From assembly GCF_003415675.1 (NCBI RefSeq), contig NZ_QFZK01000010.1, positions 62,001-126,000 on the forward strand: DNA of 64,000 bases, in the 5' to 3' direction. The position numbers and the translations under genes are program-made. Below, piece after piece: positions 9,231 to 17,511 of this stretch. Below the pieces are notes generated by a model. That model searched no databases and was not told where the DNA came from. It saw only the letters and a list, made by a program, of their open reading frames with translations. The first letter of the stretch is position 1, and each line of letters starts with the position of its first letter. The DNA comes from Rhodoferax lacus. GTDB taxonomy: Bacteria; Pseudomonadota; Gammaproteobacteria; Burkholderiales; Burkholderiaceae_C.

Positions 9231-10976
9231 TCAGCGCACCAGCACATAGCTGCCCGGCGCGTCCATCAGGGAGTGGCCTATGGGCGGCGGTGCCACGCGT
9301 CGCCTGTCCGACAGACGGGTCAGCCAGCGCCGCCACACGGGCCACCACGAGCCCTCGTGCACCGGTGTTGCCTGCAGCCACTCGTCAGCGCTCAGGCAAC
9401 TGTCGGTGGCCTGCTTGGCGCGCACGCGGTAGTGCCTGTGTGTGTGGCCGGGCTCGCTCACAATGCCGGCGTTGTGGCCGCCCGAGGTCAGCAGGAAGGT
9501 GAGCTCGGTGTCGGCCAGGTAATGGATTTTGTAGACCGAGCGCCAGGGGGCCACGTGGTCGCGCTCGGTGCCCACCACAAAGATGGGCGCGCGGATGTTT
9601 TGCAGGGCCACCGGGTGGCCCTCCACCAGATAGCGGCCGGCCGCCAGATCGTTGTTGAGGAACAGGCGGTGCAGGTATTCGCTGTGCATGCGCTGTGGCA
9701 TGCGGGTGCTGTCGGCGTTCCAGGCGATCAGGTCGCGCATGGGCGTACGCTCACCCAGCATGTAGTCGTGCACCACGCGCGACCAGATCAGGTCATTGGA
9801 GCGCAGCATCTGGAAGGCCACGCTCATCTGCTCGGCCGTCAGGTAGCCGCGCAGCCACATCACGCTGTCGAGCATGTGCACCTGCGCATGGTCTATGAAG
9901 AGCTGCAGCTCGCCGGGTTCGGTGAAGTCGGTCTGCGCGGCCAGCAGCGTGAGTGACGCCAGGCGGGCGTCGCCTGCGCGCGCCATGGCCGCCGCTGCCA
10001 TGGCCAGCAGCGTGCCACCCAGGCAGTAGCCCAGCGCGTGGATCTTGCGGTGGGGCACCAGGCCTTCGATGGTGTCGATGGCGGCCATCACCCCCAGGCG
10101 GCGGTAGTCCTCCAGACCCAGGTTGCGCTGTGCTGCGCTGACGTTGCGCCAGGAAATGCAGAACACCGTGTGCCCATGCGCCACCAGCCAGCGCACCAGC
10201 GAGTTGTGTGGCGACAGGTCCAGGATGTAGTACTTCATGATCCAGGCCGGCACCAGCAGCACCGGCTCGGCAAACACCGTGCGTGTGGCGGGGCTGTACT
10301 GGATCAGCTCCATCAGGGCGTTGCGCAGCACCACTTTGCCGGGCGTGCAGGCCATGTCACGCCCAACCACAAAGGCCTCGCTGCCCACAGGGGGCAAGCC
10401 TGCCAGCTTGTGCTGCAGGTCCTGCAACATGTGCACGCCACCACGCAGCAGGTTGGCACCGTGGTGCTTCAGGGTGTGCTGCAGCACCTCGGGGTTGGAC
10501 CAGGGCTGGTTGGAGGGTGCCATGAAGTCCAGCCACTGGCGCGCCACAAAGGCCACCACAGCCTCGTGGTGCGGGTCGGTGCCGGGCACGTTGCGGGTGG
10601 CATGGCGCCACCAGTCGTCGGTGAGTTCAAACGCGCGGGCCCAGGTCCGAAAGGGCTCCTGCTGCCAGGCGGGGCTGCTGAAGCGCCGGTCCTGCCAGCT
10701 CTCCACGGCAGAAGGGGCAGGGGCAGGGGCAGGGGCAGAGGCTTGGGTCAGCAGGGCGGGCAGTGCCTGGGTCAGACGCATGGCCAGCTCCACGCGCTTG
10801 TCCGGGTCCCCCACCAGGTGGATGATCCAGTCCAGCCAGGACAGCAGCAGTGACTCTGGCGACAGCCCCAGGTTGGCCGAGGCCACCAGGGCCTCGCGCA
10901 CATGGCCCAGCGTGCGCAGGGCCGCATAACGGTTGCCACGAACCGCCACATCGGCGGGACTGTCTGGCTGGTGCAT
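9231..10976 (-). CDS. phaC: Poly(3-hydroxyalkanoate) synthase
   Basis: 581 residues, the length of class I synthases, which polymerise hydroxyacyl-CoA on the surface of storage granules. The lipase-like box GYCLGG carries the nucleophile cysteine (about residue 318); the other triad members are in GTERDHVAPW (Asp) and SGGHNAGIV (His). The N-terminal domain contains the typical SPESLLLSWLDW. The alanine-proline linker around residues 79-88 is encoded by four perfect GGGGCA hexamers (10714-10737). ATG 10976 was chosen over an upstream in-frame start because the longer form would run through the promoter with box 11031. Divergent from phaB. Confidence 0.93.
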   Translation of the reverse strand: MHQPDSPADVAVRGNRYAALRTLGHVREALVASANLGLSPESLLLSWLDWIIHLVGDPDKRVELAMRLTQALPALLTQASAPAPAPAPSAVESWQDRRFSSPAWQQEPFRTWARAFELTDDWWRHATRNVPGTDPHHEAVVAFVARQWLDFMAPSNQPWSNPEVLQHTLKHHGANLLRGGVHMLQDLQHKLAGLPPVGSEAFVVGRDMACTPGKVVLRNALMELIQYSPATRTVFAEPVLLVPAWIMKYYILDLSPHNSLVRWLVAHGHTVFCISWRNVSAAQRNLGLEDYRRLGVMAAIDTIEGLVPHRKIHALGYCLGGTLLAMAAAAMARAGDARLASLTLLAAQTDFTEPGELQLFIDHAQVHMLDSVMWLRGYLTAEQMSVAFQMLRSNDLIWSRVVHDYMLGERTPMRDLIAWNADSTRMPQRMHSEYLHRLFLNNDLAAGRYLVEGHPVALQNIRAPIFVVGTERDHVAPWRSVYKIHYLADTELTFLLTSGGHNAGIVSEPGHTHRHYRVRAKQATDSCLSADEWLQATPVHEGSWWPVWRRWLTRLSDRRRVAPPPIGHSLMDAPGSYVLVR

Positions 10977-11030
10977 GGTGGTGTTCAGGAAGCGATGGAC
11001 ACCAGTATTCGCTGCGCTGCGCCAGCCGGA

Positions 11031-11044
11031 TTGCGCAAACGCAA
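11031..11044. promoter_or_regulatory. Crp/Fnr-type box between phaC and phaB
   Basis: TTGCGCAAACGCAA. Rightward, TATCGT (11067-11072) begins 22 bp after the box; leftward, AATACT (11009-11004) begins after 21 bp. It is placed to control PHA synthase and the phaB operon together. Confidence 0.62.
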
Positions 11045-11102
11045 GGCAGGCACGCATTGCGCCGCCTATCGTGCCCACTGGCTTTCATTCGGGGGTATCG
11101 GC

Positions 11103-11834
11103 ATGAGCAAGTCCCATCGCGTTGCACTGGTCACGGGCGGTACCGTGGGCATTGGTGCTGCCATTGCCGAGGCGCTGCAGGCAGCAGGCTACCGCGTGGC
11201 CGTCAACTACGCGCGCAATGCCGGGACGGCCCAGGCCTTTGCGCAGCGCACCGGCATCCCCTGCTTTGCTTGGAATGTGGCCGATGCCGATGCCTGCAGC
11301 AGCGGCTTGGCGCAGGTGCAGGCGCAACTTGGGGCCGTGGAGGTGCTGGTCAACAATGCGGGCATCACGCGCGACGCCATGCTGCACAAGATGAAGCCCG
11401 AGCAGTGGCGCGAGGTGATCGATGTGGACCTGGGTGGCTGCTTCCACATGTGCCGCGCCGTGATCGAGGGCATGCGCGAGCGGCGCTTTGGCCGCATCAT
11501 CAACATCAGCTCGGTCAACGCCGCCACGGGCCAGGCCGGGCAGACCAATTACGCTGCAGCCAAGGCCGGCATGATCGGCTTTACCAAGTCGCTGGCGCTC
11601 GAAGGTGCTTCGCGCAACATCACCGCCAATGCCATCGCGCCGGGCTATACCGATACCGCCATGGTGGCAGCGGTCAACCCCGAAGTGCTGGCGCACATCC
11701 TGCAGTCGGTGCCTGCCGGGCGGCTGGCCACGCCGGCCGAAATCGCGCGCGGTGTGGTGTTCCTGGCCGATGACGAGGCGGGCTTTGTGAACGGTATCAC
11801 GCTGCACATCAACGGAGGCAAATACCTTGGCTGA
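11103..11834 (+). CDS. phaB: Acetoacetyl-CoA reductase
   Basis: 243 residues, a classical short-chain dehydrogenase. The nucleotide-binding motif is TGGTVGIGAAIA (residues about 11-22), followed by NNAGI, the catalytic serine in INISSVNA and the Y-x3-K pair in NYAAAKAG. It reduces acetoacetyl-CoA to (R)-3-hydroxybutyryl-CoA, the monomer for PhaC across the divergent promoter. GGGGG lies upstream of ATG 11103. The beta-ketothiolase phaA is not in this window. Its last codons contain the ribosome site and start codon of the next gene. Confidence 0.93.
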   Translation: MSKSHRVALVTGGTVGIGAAIAEALQAAGYRVAVNYARNAGTAQAFAQRTGIPCFAWNVADADACSSGLAQVQAQLGAVEVLVNNAGITRDAMLHKMKPEQWREVIDVDLGGCFHMCRAVIEGMRERRFGRIINISSVNAATGQAGQTNYAAAKAGMIGFTKSLALEGASRNITANAIAPGYTDTAMVAAVNPEVLAHILQSVPAGRLATPAEIARGVVFLADDEAGFVNGITLHINGGKYLG

Positions 11835-13437
11835 TTTTTTGCGCGATACCCGCCTGCAAGGCGGGCTCTCGGGGCAGGCAAAGGCTCAGGTGCCAGAGGC
11901 CTCCTTGGGCGCCTTGTGGGACCGGGTGGCCCTGGCCGTATCGGCAGCCGAGCCGCAGCAGCCCGACGTCTGGCGCCAGCGCTTTCGCGGCATCCTGGAG
12001 GGCCACCGCTTTCAGCCCGGCCGGCAGATCCTGCACGCCGCCGGGGTGCAGCCACACGCCTGCTTCTCCAGTTGCTTTGCCATTGCGCCCTTGGCCAATT
12101 CGCTCGAAGGTGTGTTTGATGCCCTGCACGACTCCATGGTGTGCCTGCATGCCGGTGCCGATGTGGGGGTGGATTTCTCCAACGTGCTGCCCAGCCATTG
12201 GGAGGGCTTTGCCCATGCCTCAGCGCACATGGGCCCCGGTCCGTTTGCCAACCTGTGGTCCGTGGCGCGGGGCATGCTGGGCCGGGGCAATGGCCATTCG
12301 GCCACGGTGGCCCTGAGCCTGCGCTGTGACCATCCGGACATCGAAAGCTTTGTCGAAGCCTTGCCCGCACGCAGTGCAGACTTGCAGGTGCAGGCTGTCG
12401 TGGTGGTGTTGGATGCCTTCATGCAGGCAGTGCAGGCCGGGGCCGATTGGCCACTGGTTTTTCCGCTGCACGGCAGGGCCCTGCCGCCGGGGGCGCAGGT
12501 GTGCGAGCGGGTCTGGCCGGGGCAGGCCGAGCCGCAGCCCTGCCTGGTGCACCGGCACATCAAGGCGCAGTCGCTCTGGGTGCGCTTGCTGCAGGCCCAG
12601 CGCACCTTTGCCTCGCCGCGCCTGCTGTTTGTGGACACCATGCAGCGCTGCAACAACCTCTGGTATGCCGAGCACATCTATGCCGCCAACCCAGGTGGCA
12701 GTGTGGCGCTGTCTGTGGATGCGGGCTGCACCACCGGCAGCATCAACCTGACGCGCTTTGTGCATGACAGCTCCGCAGAGCACCCGCAGATGGATTGGGA
12801 CCAGCTCCGCGCGGTGAGCGCCATTGCCGTGCGTTTTCTGGACGATGCGCACACCCTCAGCAGCTTCCCGCACAGGCGCCTGGAGCGCAACGCGCACAGC
12901 ACCCGGCGCATTGGCTTGGGTATCACCGGCCTGGACAGCCTGTTTGCCATGCTGGGCCTGGCCTATGGCTCACCCTCCAGCCTGGAGCTCACGGAGCAGA
13001 TCCTGCGCACCGTGCGCGATGCGGCATGGCAGATGTCGGCAGAGCTGGCCCAGGAGAAGGGCGCCTTCCCCGCCTTTGATGCCACGCGGCACGCCGCGGG
13101 TGCCGTGGTGCTGGATTTGCCGCATGCCCTGCAGGATGCCATCGCCCTGCACGGTGTGCGCAACAGCCAGCTGCTGGCAGTGGGTGTGGATGGGCGCGTG
13201 GACCCTTTGGCCGACCCCGTTTCGCATGGCATTGAACCATCGGCCGGTGCGGCCTCGGCGGCCTTGAGCGCAGAGCAGCAACTGGAGCTGGCAGCCAGGG
13301 TGCAGGCCTGCGTGGACAACGGGGTGGCAGTCAACATCCATGTGCCCAGCGCCACACCGGCTATCGCGTTTGATGCCATCCTGCAGCGGGCCTGGGCCTT
13401 GCGGCTGAAGAACTGTCTGGTGCAGCGTGCGCATTAA
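11827..13437 (+). CDS. Class II ribonucleotide reductase-like protein lacking the radical cysteine
   Basis: 536 residues, with the large-subunit fold of B12-dependent ribonucleotide reductases (NrdJ) from the N-terminal helices to the last barrel strand: QPGRQILHAAG, CFSSCFAIAPLANSLEG, CDHPDIESFVE, GSINLTRFV, RRIGLGITGLDSLFAMLG and VDNGVAVNIHVPS. Against the usual NPCGE-x8-A-C pattern it reads NPGGS with the downstream cysteine in register (N288, G290, S292, C301). The radical cysteine and the catalytic glutamate are thus replaced, while both redox-pair cysteines (C83, C301) remain. The C-terminal cysteine tail is absent. The start is TTG 11827, 9 bases after GGAGG and inside the end of phaB. 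Normal catalysis is unlikely; a sensor or scaffold role is only inference. Confidence 0.82.
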   Translation: MADFLRDTRLQGGLSGQAKAQVPEASLGALWDRVALAVSAAEPQQPDVWRQRFRGILEGHRFQPGRQILHAAGVQPHACFSSCFAIAPLANSLEGVFDALHDSMVCLHAGADVGVDFSNVLPSHWEGFAHASAHMGPGPFANLWSVARGMLGRGNGHSATVALSLRCDHPDIESFVEALPARSADLQVQAVVVVLDAFMQAVQAGADWPLVFPLHGRALPPGAQVCERVWPGQAEPQPCLVHRHIKAQSLWVRLLQAQRTFASPRLLFVDTMQRCNNLWYAEHIYAANPGGSVALSVDAGCTTGSINLTRFVHDSSAEHPQMDWDQLRAVSAIAVRFLDDAHTLSSFPHRRLERNAHSTRRIGLGITGLDSLFAMLGLAYGSPSSLELTEQILRTVRDAAWQMSAELAQEKGAFPAFDATRHAAGAVVLDLPHALQDAIALHGVRNSQLLAVGVDGRVDPLADPVSHGIEPSAGAASAALSAEQQLELAARVQACVDNGVAVNIHVPSATPAIAFDAILQRAWALRLKNCLVQRAH

Positions 13438-13456
13438 GTGCAGGGCGGGGCTTTGT

Positions 13457-13470
13457 TTGCGAATCGTCAA
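13457..13470 (+). promoter_or_regulatory. Degenerate Crp/Fnr-type box upstream of the phasin gene
   Basis: TTGCGAATCGTCAA: one perfect half-site and a GTCAA half-site. CATGAT (13493-13498) begins 22 bp after it. It is the weakest of the five boxes in this block, but spacing and position match. Confidence 0.45.
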
Positions 13471-13530
13471 GACAGGGTTTTGCGTAGCTGCACATGATGT
13501 GCGTTTTACGGAAAACAGATGGAGGCCACC

Positions 13531-14088
13531 ATGGCGCGCACCCGACCGACTCCAACAAAAAATGCACCAAGCAGCACGTCCACTGCAGGGCGCGGAAATG
13601 GCCGCGCCCGTGGGAACGGGCAGGCACACGCGCACGGTGTTGGCCCCATGTCCGGCGATGGATTTCTGGATAACCAGGACTGGTTCAACGGATCGCTTTC
13701 TGCGCCTAAAAAGGCCGTGGACTTCTTTCTGGAAATGCAGCGCCAATGGCTGAAGACAGCCTCCATGGGCAGCGAGACCCTGGCCTTGGAACTGGAAGAC
13801 TTGCAGAAGGCCAAAGACCCGGTGCAATTTGTGGCCGCACAGTGTTCACTGGCCAACCACCAGATGGAGGTTCTGGCGCAACAGCTTGCAGCGGTCATGC
13901 AGCAAATCTACGATGCCCAGCTGCTGTGGATTGGCCAGTGGGATGAGAAGCGCGAAGAGCAGCCGCCCAGCGCCGCCCCTTCGGAACAGGGCCAGTCCGC
14001 CTTGGGCATGTTGGGCAAAGTGCAGGACGAATGGCTGACCCTGACCCGCAACTGGATGGACAGCATCAACACCCCCAGCGCCAGGTAG
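13531..14088 (+). CDS. Phasin-like granule-associated protein
   Basis: 185 residues from ATG 13531, which has GGAGG five bases upstream (the in-frame ATG 13519 lacks one). A basic, serine/glycine-rich N-terminus of about 40 residues precedes an amphipathic helical region (FLEMQRQWLKTASMGSETLALELEDLQ ... about residues 55-145) resembling Phasin_2-type proteins that coat polyhydroxybutyrate granules. The location downstream of phaB and convergent with lrgB supports this. Helical proteins of this kind are weakly conserved, so the assignment rests on context as much as sequence. Confidence 0.72.
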   Translation: MARTRPTPTKNAPSSTSTAGRGNGRARGNGQAHAHGVGPMSGDGFLDNQDWFNGSLSAPKKAVDFFLEMQRQWLKTASMGSETLALELEDLQKAKDPVQFVAAQCSLANHQMEVLAQQLAAVMQQIYDAQLLWIGQWDEKREEQPPSAAPSEQGQSALGMLGKVQDEWLTLTRNWMDSINTPSAR

Positions 14089-14103
14089 GCGTACGCACCC
14101 GGC

Positions 14104-14829
14104 CTATAGCAGCCGCGCCACCAGCGGTATCAGCACCGAGGCAAACACCACCTGCAAGCCCAGCGCCAGCGCGGCCCAGGCGCCCGCATCGGCATTGACC
14201 TGCAGGGCGCGGGCCGCACCGATGCCGTGGGCCGCAGTGCCCAGCGCGAAGCCGCGTGCCATCCAGCCGGTGGCGTCTTTGCCAATGCCCAAAGCATCAA
14301 ACAGGTACTTGCCTGAGAGCGCGCCCACCATGCCGGTGACCACGGCAAACACGGCGGCCAGCGCCGGTATGCCGCCAATTTTTTCCGCCACACCCATGGC
14401 CACTGGCGCGGTGACCGATTTGGGGGTGAGTGACAGCAGCACGTCATGCGGCAGGTCCAGCGCCCAGGCGAGCACGGTGGCGCTCAGGGCCGCTGCCGTT
14501 CCACCGGCTAATGCGGCCAGCGCAAAGCGCCCGAAGCGTGCCCTGAGCACGGTGCGGCGCAGCCACAGCGGCCAGGCCAGCGCCACCACGGCAGGGCCCA
14601 GCAAAAAGTGGATGAACTGCGCTCCCGAAAAATACGTGGGGTAGGCCGTGCCGGTGAGCGTCAGCCCCAAGGCCAGCAGCACCACCGACCACAGCACCGG
14701 GTTGGCCCAGGCGGCCTGCCCCATGCGCCCATAAAAAGCCTGGGCCAGCACGTAGACCACCAGCGTGGCCGTGAGGCCAAACAGCGGCGTGGACGATAGA
14801 TAAACCCAGAGCTGGACGAAGTCAGCCAT
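14104..14829 (-). CDS. lrgB: LrgB-family membrane protein
   Basis: 241 residues, about seven transmembrane segments, with the conserved LTPKSVTAPVAMGVAEKIGG motif region and GTAAHGIG near the end. LrgB works with LrgA. The pair is annotated from staphylococcal holin-like autolysis control, but the plant LrgAB fusion PLGG1 is a glycolate/glycerate carrier and bacterial relatives move pyruvate. ATG 14829 overlaps the end of lrgA by eight bases. The operon context with glcD favours a carboxylate transport role. Confidence 0.88.
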   Translation of the reverse strand: MADFVQLWVYLSSTPLFGLTATLVVYVLAQAFYGRMGQAAWANPVLWSVVLLALGLTLTGTAYPTYFSGAQFIHFLLGPAVVALAWPLWLRRTVLRARFGRFALAALAGGTAAALSATVLAWALDLPHDVLLSLTPKSVTAPVAMGVAEKIGGIPALAAVFAVVTGMVGALSGKYLFDALGIGKDATGWMARGFALGTAAHGIGAARALQVNADAGAWAALALGLQVVFASVLIPLVARLL

Positions 14830-15223
14830 GGGCGTCCTCTGCGGCGGCGGTAGAGGGCAGGGCGGCTGTGCCATCGCCATCGGCGTGGCCCTTCATCAGC
14901 GCGCGCAGCACCAGCGCGCTCACTGCCAGGCTGATCCAGGTGGACAGCACGATGACGATGGCAATGCGCACGCCGTATTGGCTGAGGATGGCCACGTGCG
15001 TCATCACGCCCACACCCACCGGCACAAACAACAGGGACAGGTGTTGCAGCAGGAAGTCCGCCACCGGGCGCACGCTCTCGCTCACCAACGGAAACTGCAG
15101 GGCCGCCAGCAAGAGCAGCATGCCCACCACCGGCCCGGGCAGGGGCAGGTGCAGGCTGCGCGATATGACTTCGCCCAGGCTTTGCATCAGCAAGAGCCAG
15201 GTGATGCCGCGCAGCGCTTGCAT
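14822..15223 (-). CDS. lrgA: LrgA/CidA-family membrane protein
   Basis: 133 residues, four hydrophobic segments and the family motif LPLPGPVVGMLLLL (residues about 26-39), with FVPVGVGVM in the third segment. It starts four bases after the glcD stop codon and overlaps lrgB, so glcD-lrgA-lrgB is one operon. The C-terminal 20 residues are charged and probably cytoplasmic. It probably forms a small-carboxylate transporter with LrgB; see lrgB for the alternative holin-like reading. Confidence 0.87.
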   Translation of the reverse strand: MQALRGITWLLLMQSLGEVISRSLHLPLPGPVVGMLLLLAALQFPLVSESVRPVADFLLQHLSLLFVPVGVGVMTHVAILSQYGVRIAIVIVLSTWISLAVSALVLRALMKGHADGDGTAALPSTAAAEDAHG

Positions 15224-15227
15224 CCGC

Positions 15228-16730
15228 CTAGAACCGTTCCAGCTCGGGGTGCTTGATCTGCCCGCCGCGCACCAGCATCTTGCCGTATTCGGCGCAGCGC
15301 TGCAGCGTGGGAATCACCTTGCCGGGGTTGAGCAGGCCACGGGTGTCAAAGGCGGCCTTCAAGGCAAACATCTGCGCGTTTTCCTCGGCCGAAAACTGCA
15401 CGCACATGCTGTTGAGCTTTTCCACGCCCACGCCGTGCTCGCCGGTCACCGTGCCGCCCATGGCCACGCTGGTCTCCAGGATGTCGGCGCCAAACAGCTC
15501 GCAGCGGTGCAGCTGGTCGGGGTCATTGGCATCAAACAAAATCAGCGGGTGCAGGTTTCCGTCACCGGCGTGGAACACATTGCAGCAGCGCAACTGGTAT
15601 TTCTTTTCCATCTCGGCAATGGCCAGCAGAATGTCGGCCAGGCGCTTGCGCGGAATGGTGCTGTCCATGCACATGTAGTCGGGGCTGATGCGGCCGCTTG
15701 CCGGGAAAGCGTTCTTGCGTCCGCTCCAGAAACGCATGCGCTCGGCCTCACTGTTGCTCACTGCAATGGCCGTAGCACCGGCAGCAGTCAGCACTGCGCT
15801 CATGCGGCCGATTTCTTCTTCCACCTCTTCGGGCGTGCCGTCGCTCTCGCACAGCAAAATGGCTGCGGCATCCAGGTCGTAACCGGCATGCACATAGTCT
15901 TCCACGGCAGCCGTCATGGGCTTGTCCATCATCTCCAGCCCGGCGGGAATGATGCCTGCGGCAATCACCTGCGCCACGGCATCACCGGCTTTGCGCACAT
16001 CGTCAAAGCTGGCCATGATGCAGCGCGCAAGCAAAGGCTTGGGGATGAGCTTGACGGTGACCTCGGTGGTGACGGCCAGCATGCCTTCGCTGCCAATCAC
16101 CACGCTCAGAAAATCGTAGCCACTCTGGTCCAGCGCGTCGCTGCCAAAGGTGATGGGCTCGCCCTCCATGGTGAAGCCGCGCACCTTCTGGATGTTGTGC
16201 AGCGTCAGGCCATATTTGAGGCAGTGCACACCGCCCGAGTTCTCGGCCACGTTGCCGCCTATGGTGCAGGCAATCTGGCTGCTGGGGTCGGGCGCGTAGT
16301 ACAGGCCGTAGGGAGACGCCGCCTCGCTGATGGCCAGGTTGCGCACACCGCACTGCACCACCGCCGTGCGGCTGCGCTTGTCGATCTTGAGAATCTTGTT
16401 GAACTTGGCCAGGGACAGCGTCACCCCCAGCGGGTTGGGCATGGCCCCGCCTGAGAGCCCCGTGCCTGCACCGCGCGCCACCACCGGCACGTTCAGCGCA
16501 TAACAGGCTTTCAGCACCGCAGCCACCTGCGCCTCCGTCTCCGGCAGCGCCACCAGCAGCGGCCGCGCCCGGTAGGCTGTGAGCCCATCGCACTCATAGG
16601 GCGTGGTGTCCTCGCTCTGGTACAGCAGGGCGTGGGCGGGCAGCAGGGGTTTGAGGGCCTGCAAGACCTTGGCCTGCAGCTCGGCCTTGTGCAGCAGTTC
16701 GGTGGTGGCCGGTGTGGTGGGGGCGTTCAT
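15228..16730 (-). CDS. glcD: FAD-linked oxidase, glycolate oxidase subunit GlcD
   Basis: 500 residues of the VAO-type FAD family. The FAD-binding segment PVVARGAGTGLSGGAMP is near residues 85-101, followed by PDPSSQIACTIGGNVAENSGG; the C-terminal half has FHAGDGNLHP and GEHGVG, the substrate-side histidine motifs of the GlcD/D-lactate dehydrogenase group. It oxidises glycolate or D-lactate and passes electrons on, usually through GlcE and GlcF, which are not in this window. GGAG precedes ATG 16730. It leads the operon with lrgA-lrgB. D-lactate or 2-hydroxyglutarate are alternative substrates. Confidence 0.88.
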   Translation of the reverse strand: MNAPTTPATTELLHKAELQAKVLQALKPLLPAHALLYQSEDTTPYECDGLTAYRARPLLVALPETEAQVAAVLKACYALNVPVVARGAGTGLSGGAMPNPLGVTLSLAKFNKILKIDKRSRTAVVQCGVRNLAISEAASPYGLYYAPDPSSQIACTIGGNVAENSGGVHCLKYGLTLHNIQKVRGFTMEGEPITFGSDALDQSGYDFLSVVIGSEGMLAVTTEVTVKLIPKPLLARCIMASFDDVRKAGDAVAQVIAAGIIPAGLEMMDKPMTAAVEDYVHAGYDLDAAAILLCESDGTPEEVEEEIGRMSAVLTAAGATAIAVSNSEAERMRFWSGRKNAFPASGRISPDYMCMDSTIPRKRLADILLAIAEMEKKYQLRCCNVFHAGDGNLHPLILFDANDPDQLHRCELFGADILETSVAMGGTVTGEHGVGVEKLNSMCVQFSAEENAQMFALKAAFDTRGLLNPGKVIPTLQRCAEYGKMLVRGGQIKHPELERF

Positions 16731-17086
16731 GGGGTGCTCCTGTGCTTATCAACCACTGTAGGGCATAGCGGGGGGCAGAGGGGCCAGGGGAGGCGTGAAT
16801 TTACTTGCAGAGGGTGTTGAATTGGGGGGTCGTCTGCTACCGCTTCGATCAATTGGGCCGTTGGAATTGCACGCTGGATGGCTGCCATTGCGCCCTCCAT
16901 GGCAGTCTTCATGGACTCTGCCTCTCGAATGAAGCGTAGCCCCAAGCGAGTTGGAAGGCCCGTGCCCACCAATGCGTCGAGGCATCCCGCATCACCAAGC
17001 CGTTCAACGATGCCATCCATTTCGCGGTCCGACTCAGACAGTCCGTACAGGAGAAAAAAATGAAATTCCATAGAGGTCATGTCCAT
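16727..17086 (-). pseudogene. Truncated member of a small helix-turn-helix protein family
   Basis: 119 residues from ATG 17086. The first 90 or so (EFHFFLLYGL, VERLGDAGCLDALVG, FIREAES, AIQRAIPTAQLIEA) match my memory of a conserved family whose C-terminal half carries a DNA-binding domain. Here that half is missing, and the reading frame continues for about 40 proline-rich residues through the glcD promoter region, overlapping the glcD start by four bases. No other frame restores the family sequence. The gene probably lost its 3' end in a deletion that joined this segment to glcD. The family recall is from memory, not a search. Confidence 0.5.
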
Positions 17087-17511
17087 AGCAGCCTGGAGAC
17101 ATTGGCGGTTATCCAGTCCCACCGGGTAGGCGGCATTTTCAGGGCATATTCAGGCGGTATATGGTCACGGTCACTAGGCTCTGCATCTGAATAAGTGATT
17201 TGCGATGGTTGAAAGTCAAGCGTGTTCAATGAAGTGTCCGCACCGGGAACCTTCAATTGGGTAAAGGAGCGCTGCGCCAAAAGTTCACCTTGCCTGGAAT
17301 AGACGCGTAGCCGCAGCAAGGCATGGAAGTCATCGCCGCCCATAGAGCAGACCTCAATGTCATAGGGTTGGCCAGCAAAGGCGTGTTCTTCCGGTGGGCA
17401 ATGCCGGGGCGATGTTTGCCACCGTAAAGCCGACAAGCTCACCAAAGCCAGCACTACCAAAGCCGTCCAAAAGGTTCTGGCGCTGACGGCCAAGTGGTTT
17501 CGGTTCTTCAT
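17077..17511 (-). CDS. Small membrane-anchored hypothetical protein
   Basis: 144 residues: one N-terminal transmembrane helix (TFWTALVVLALVSLSAL) and a periplasmic domain of about 105 residues with two cysteines (RHCPPEE and IEVCSMGG) and YSRQGELLAQRSF. Its ATG overlaps the stop of the upstream DUF6402-like gene (ATGA), so translation is coupled; ATG 17517 is an alternative start. I do not recognise the family. A small membrane protein directly behind a large accessory protein is the arrangement of an immunity protein, but that is inference from layout only. Confidence 0.65.
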   Translation of the reverse strand: MKNRNHLAVSARTFWTALVVLALVSLSALRWQTSPRHCPPEEHAFAGQPYDIEVCSMGGDDFHALLRLRVYSRQGELLAQRSFTQLKVPGADTSLNTLDFQPSQITYSDAEPSDRDHIPPEYALKMPPTRWDWITANVSRLLWT

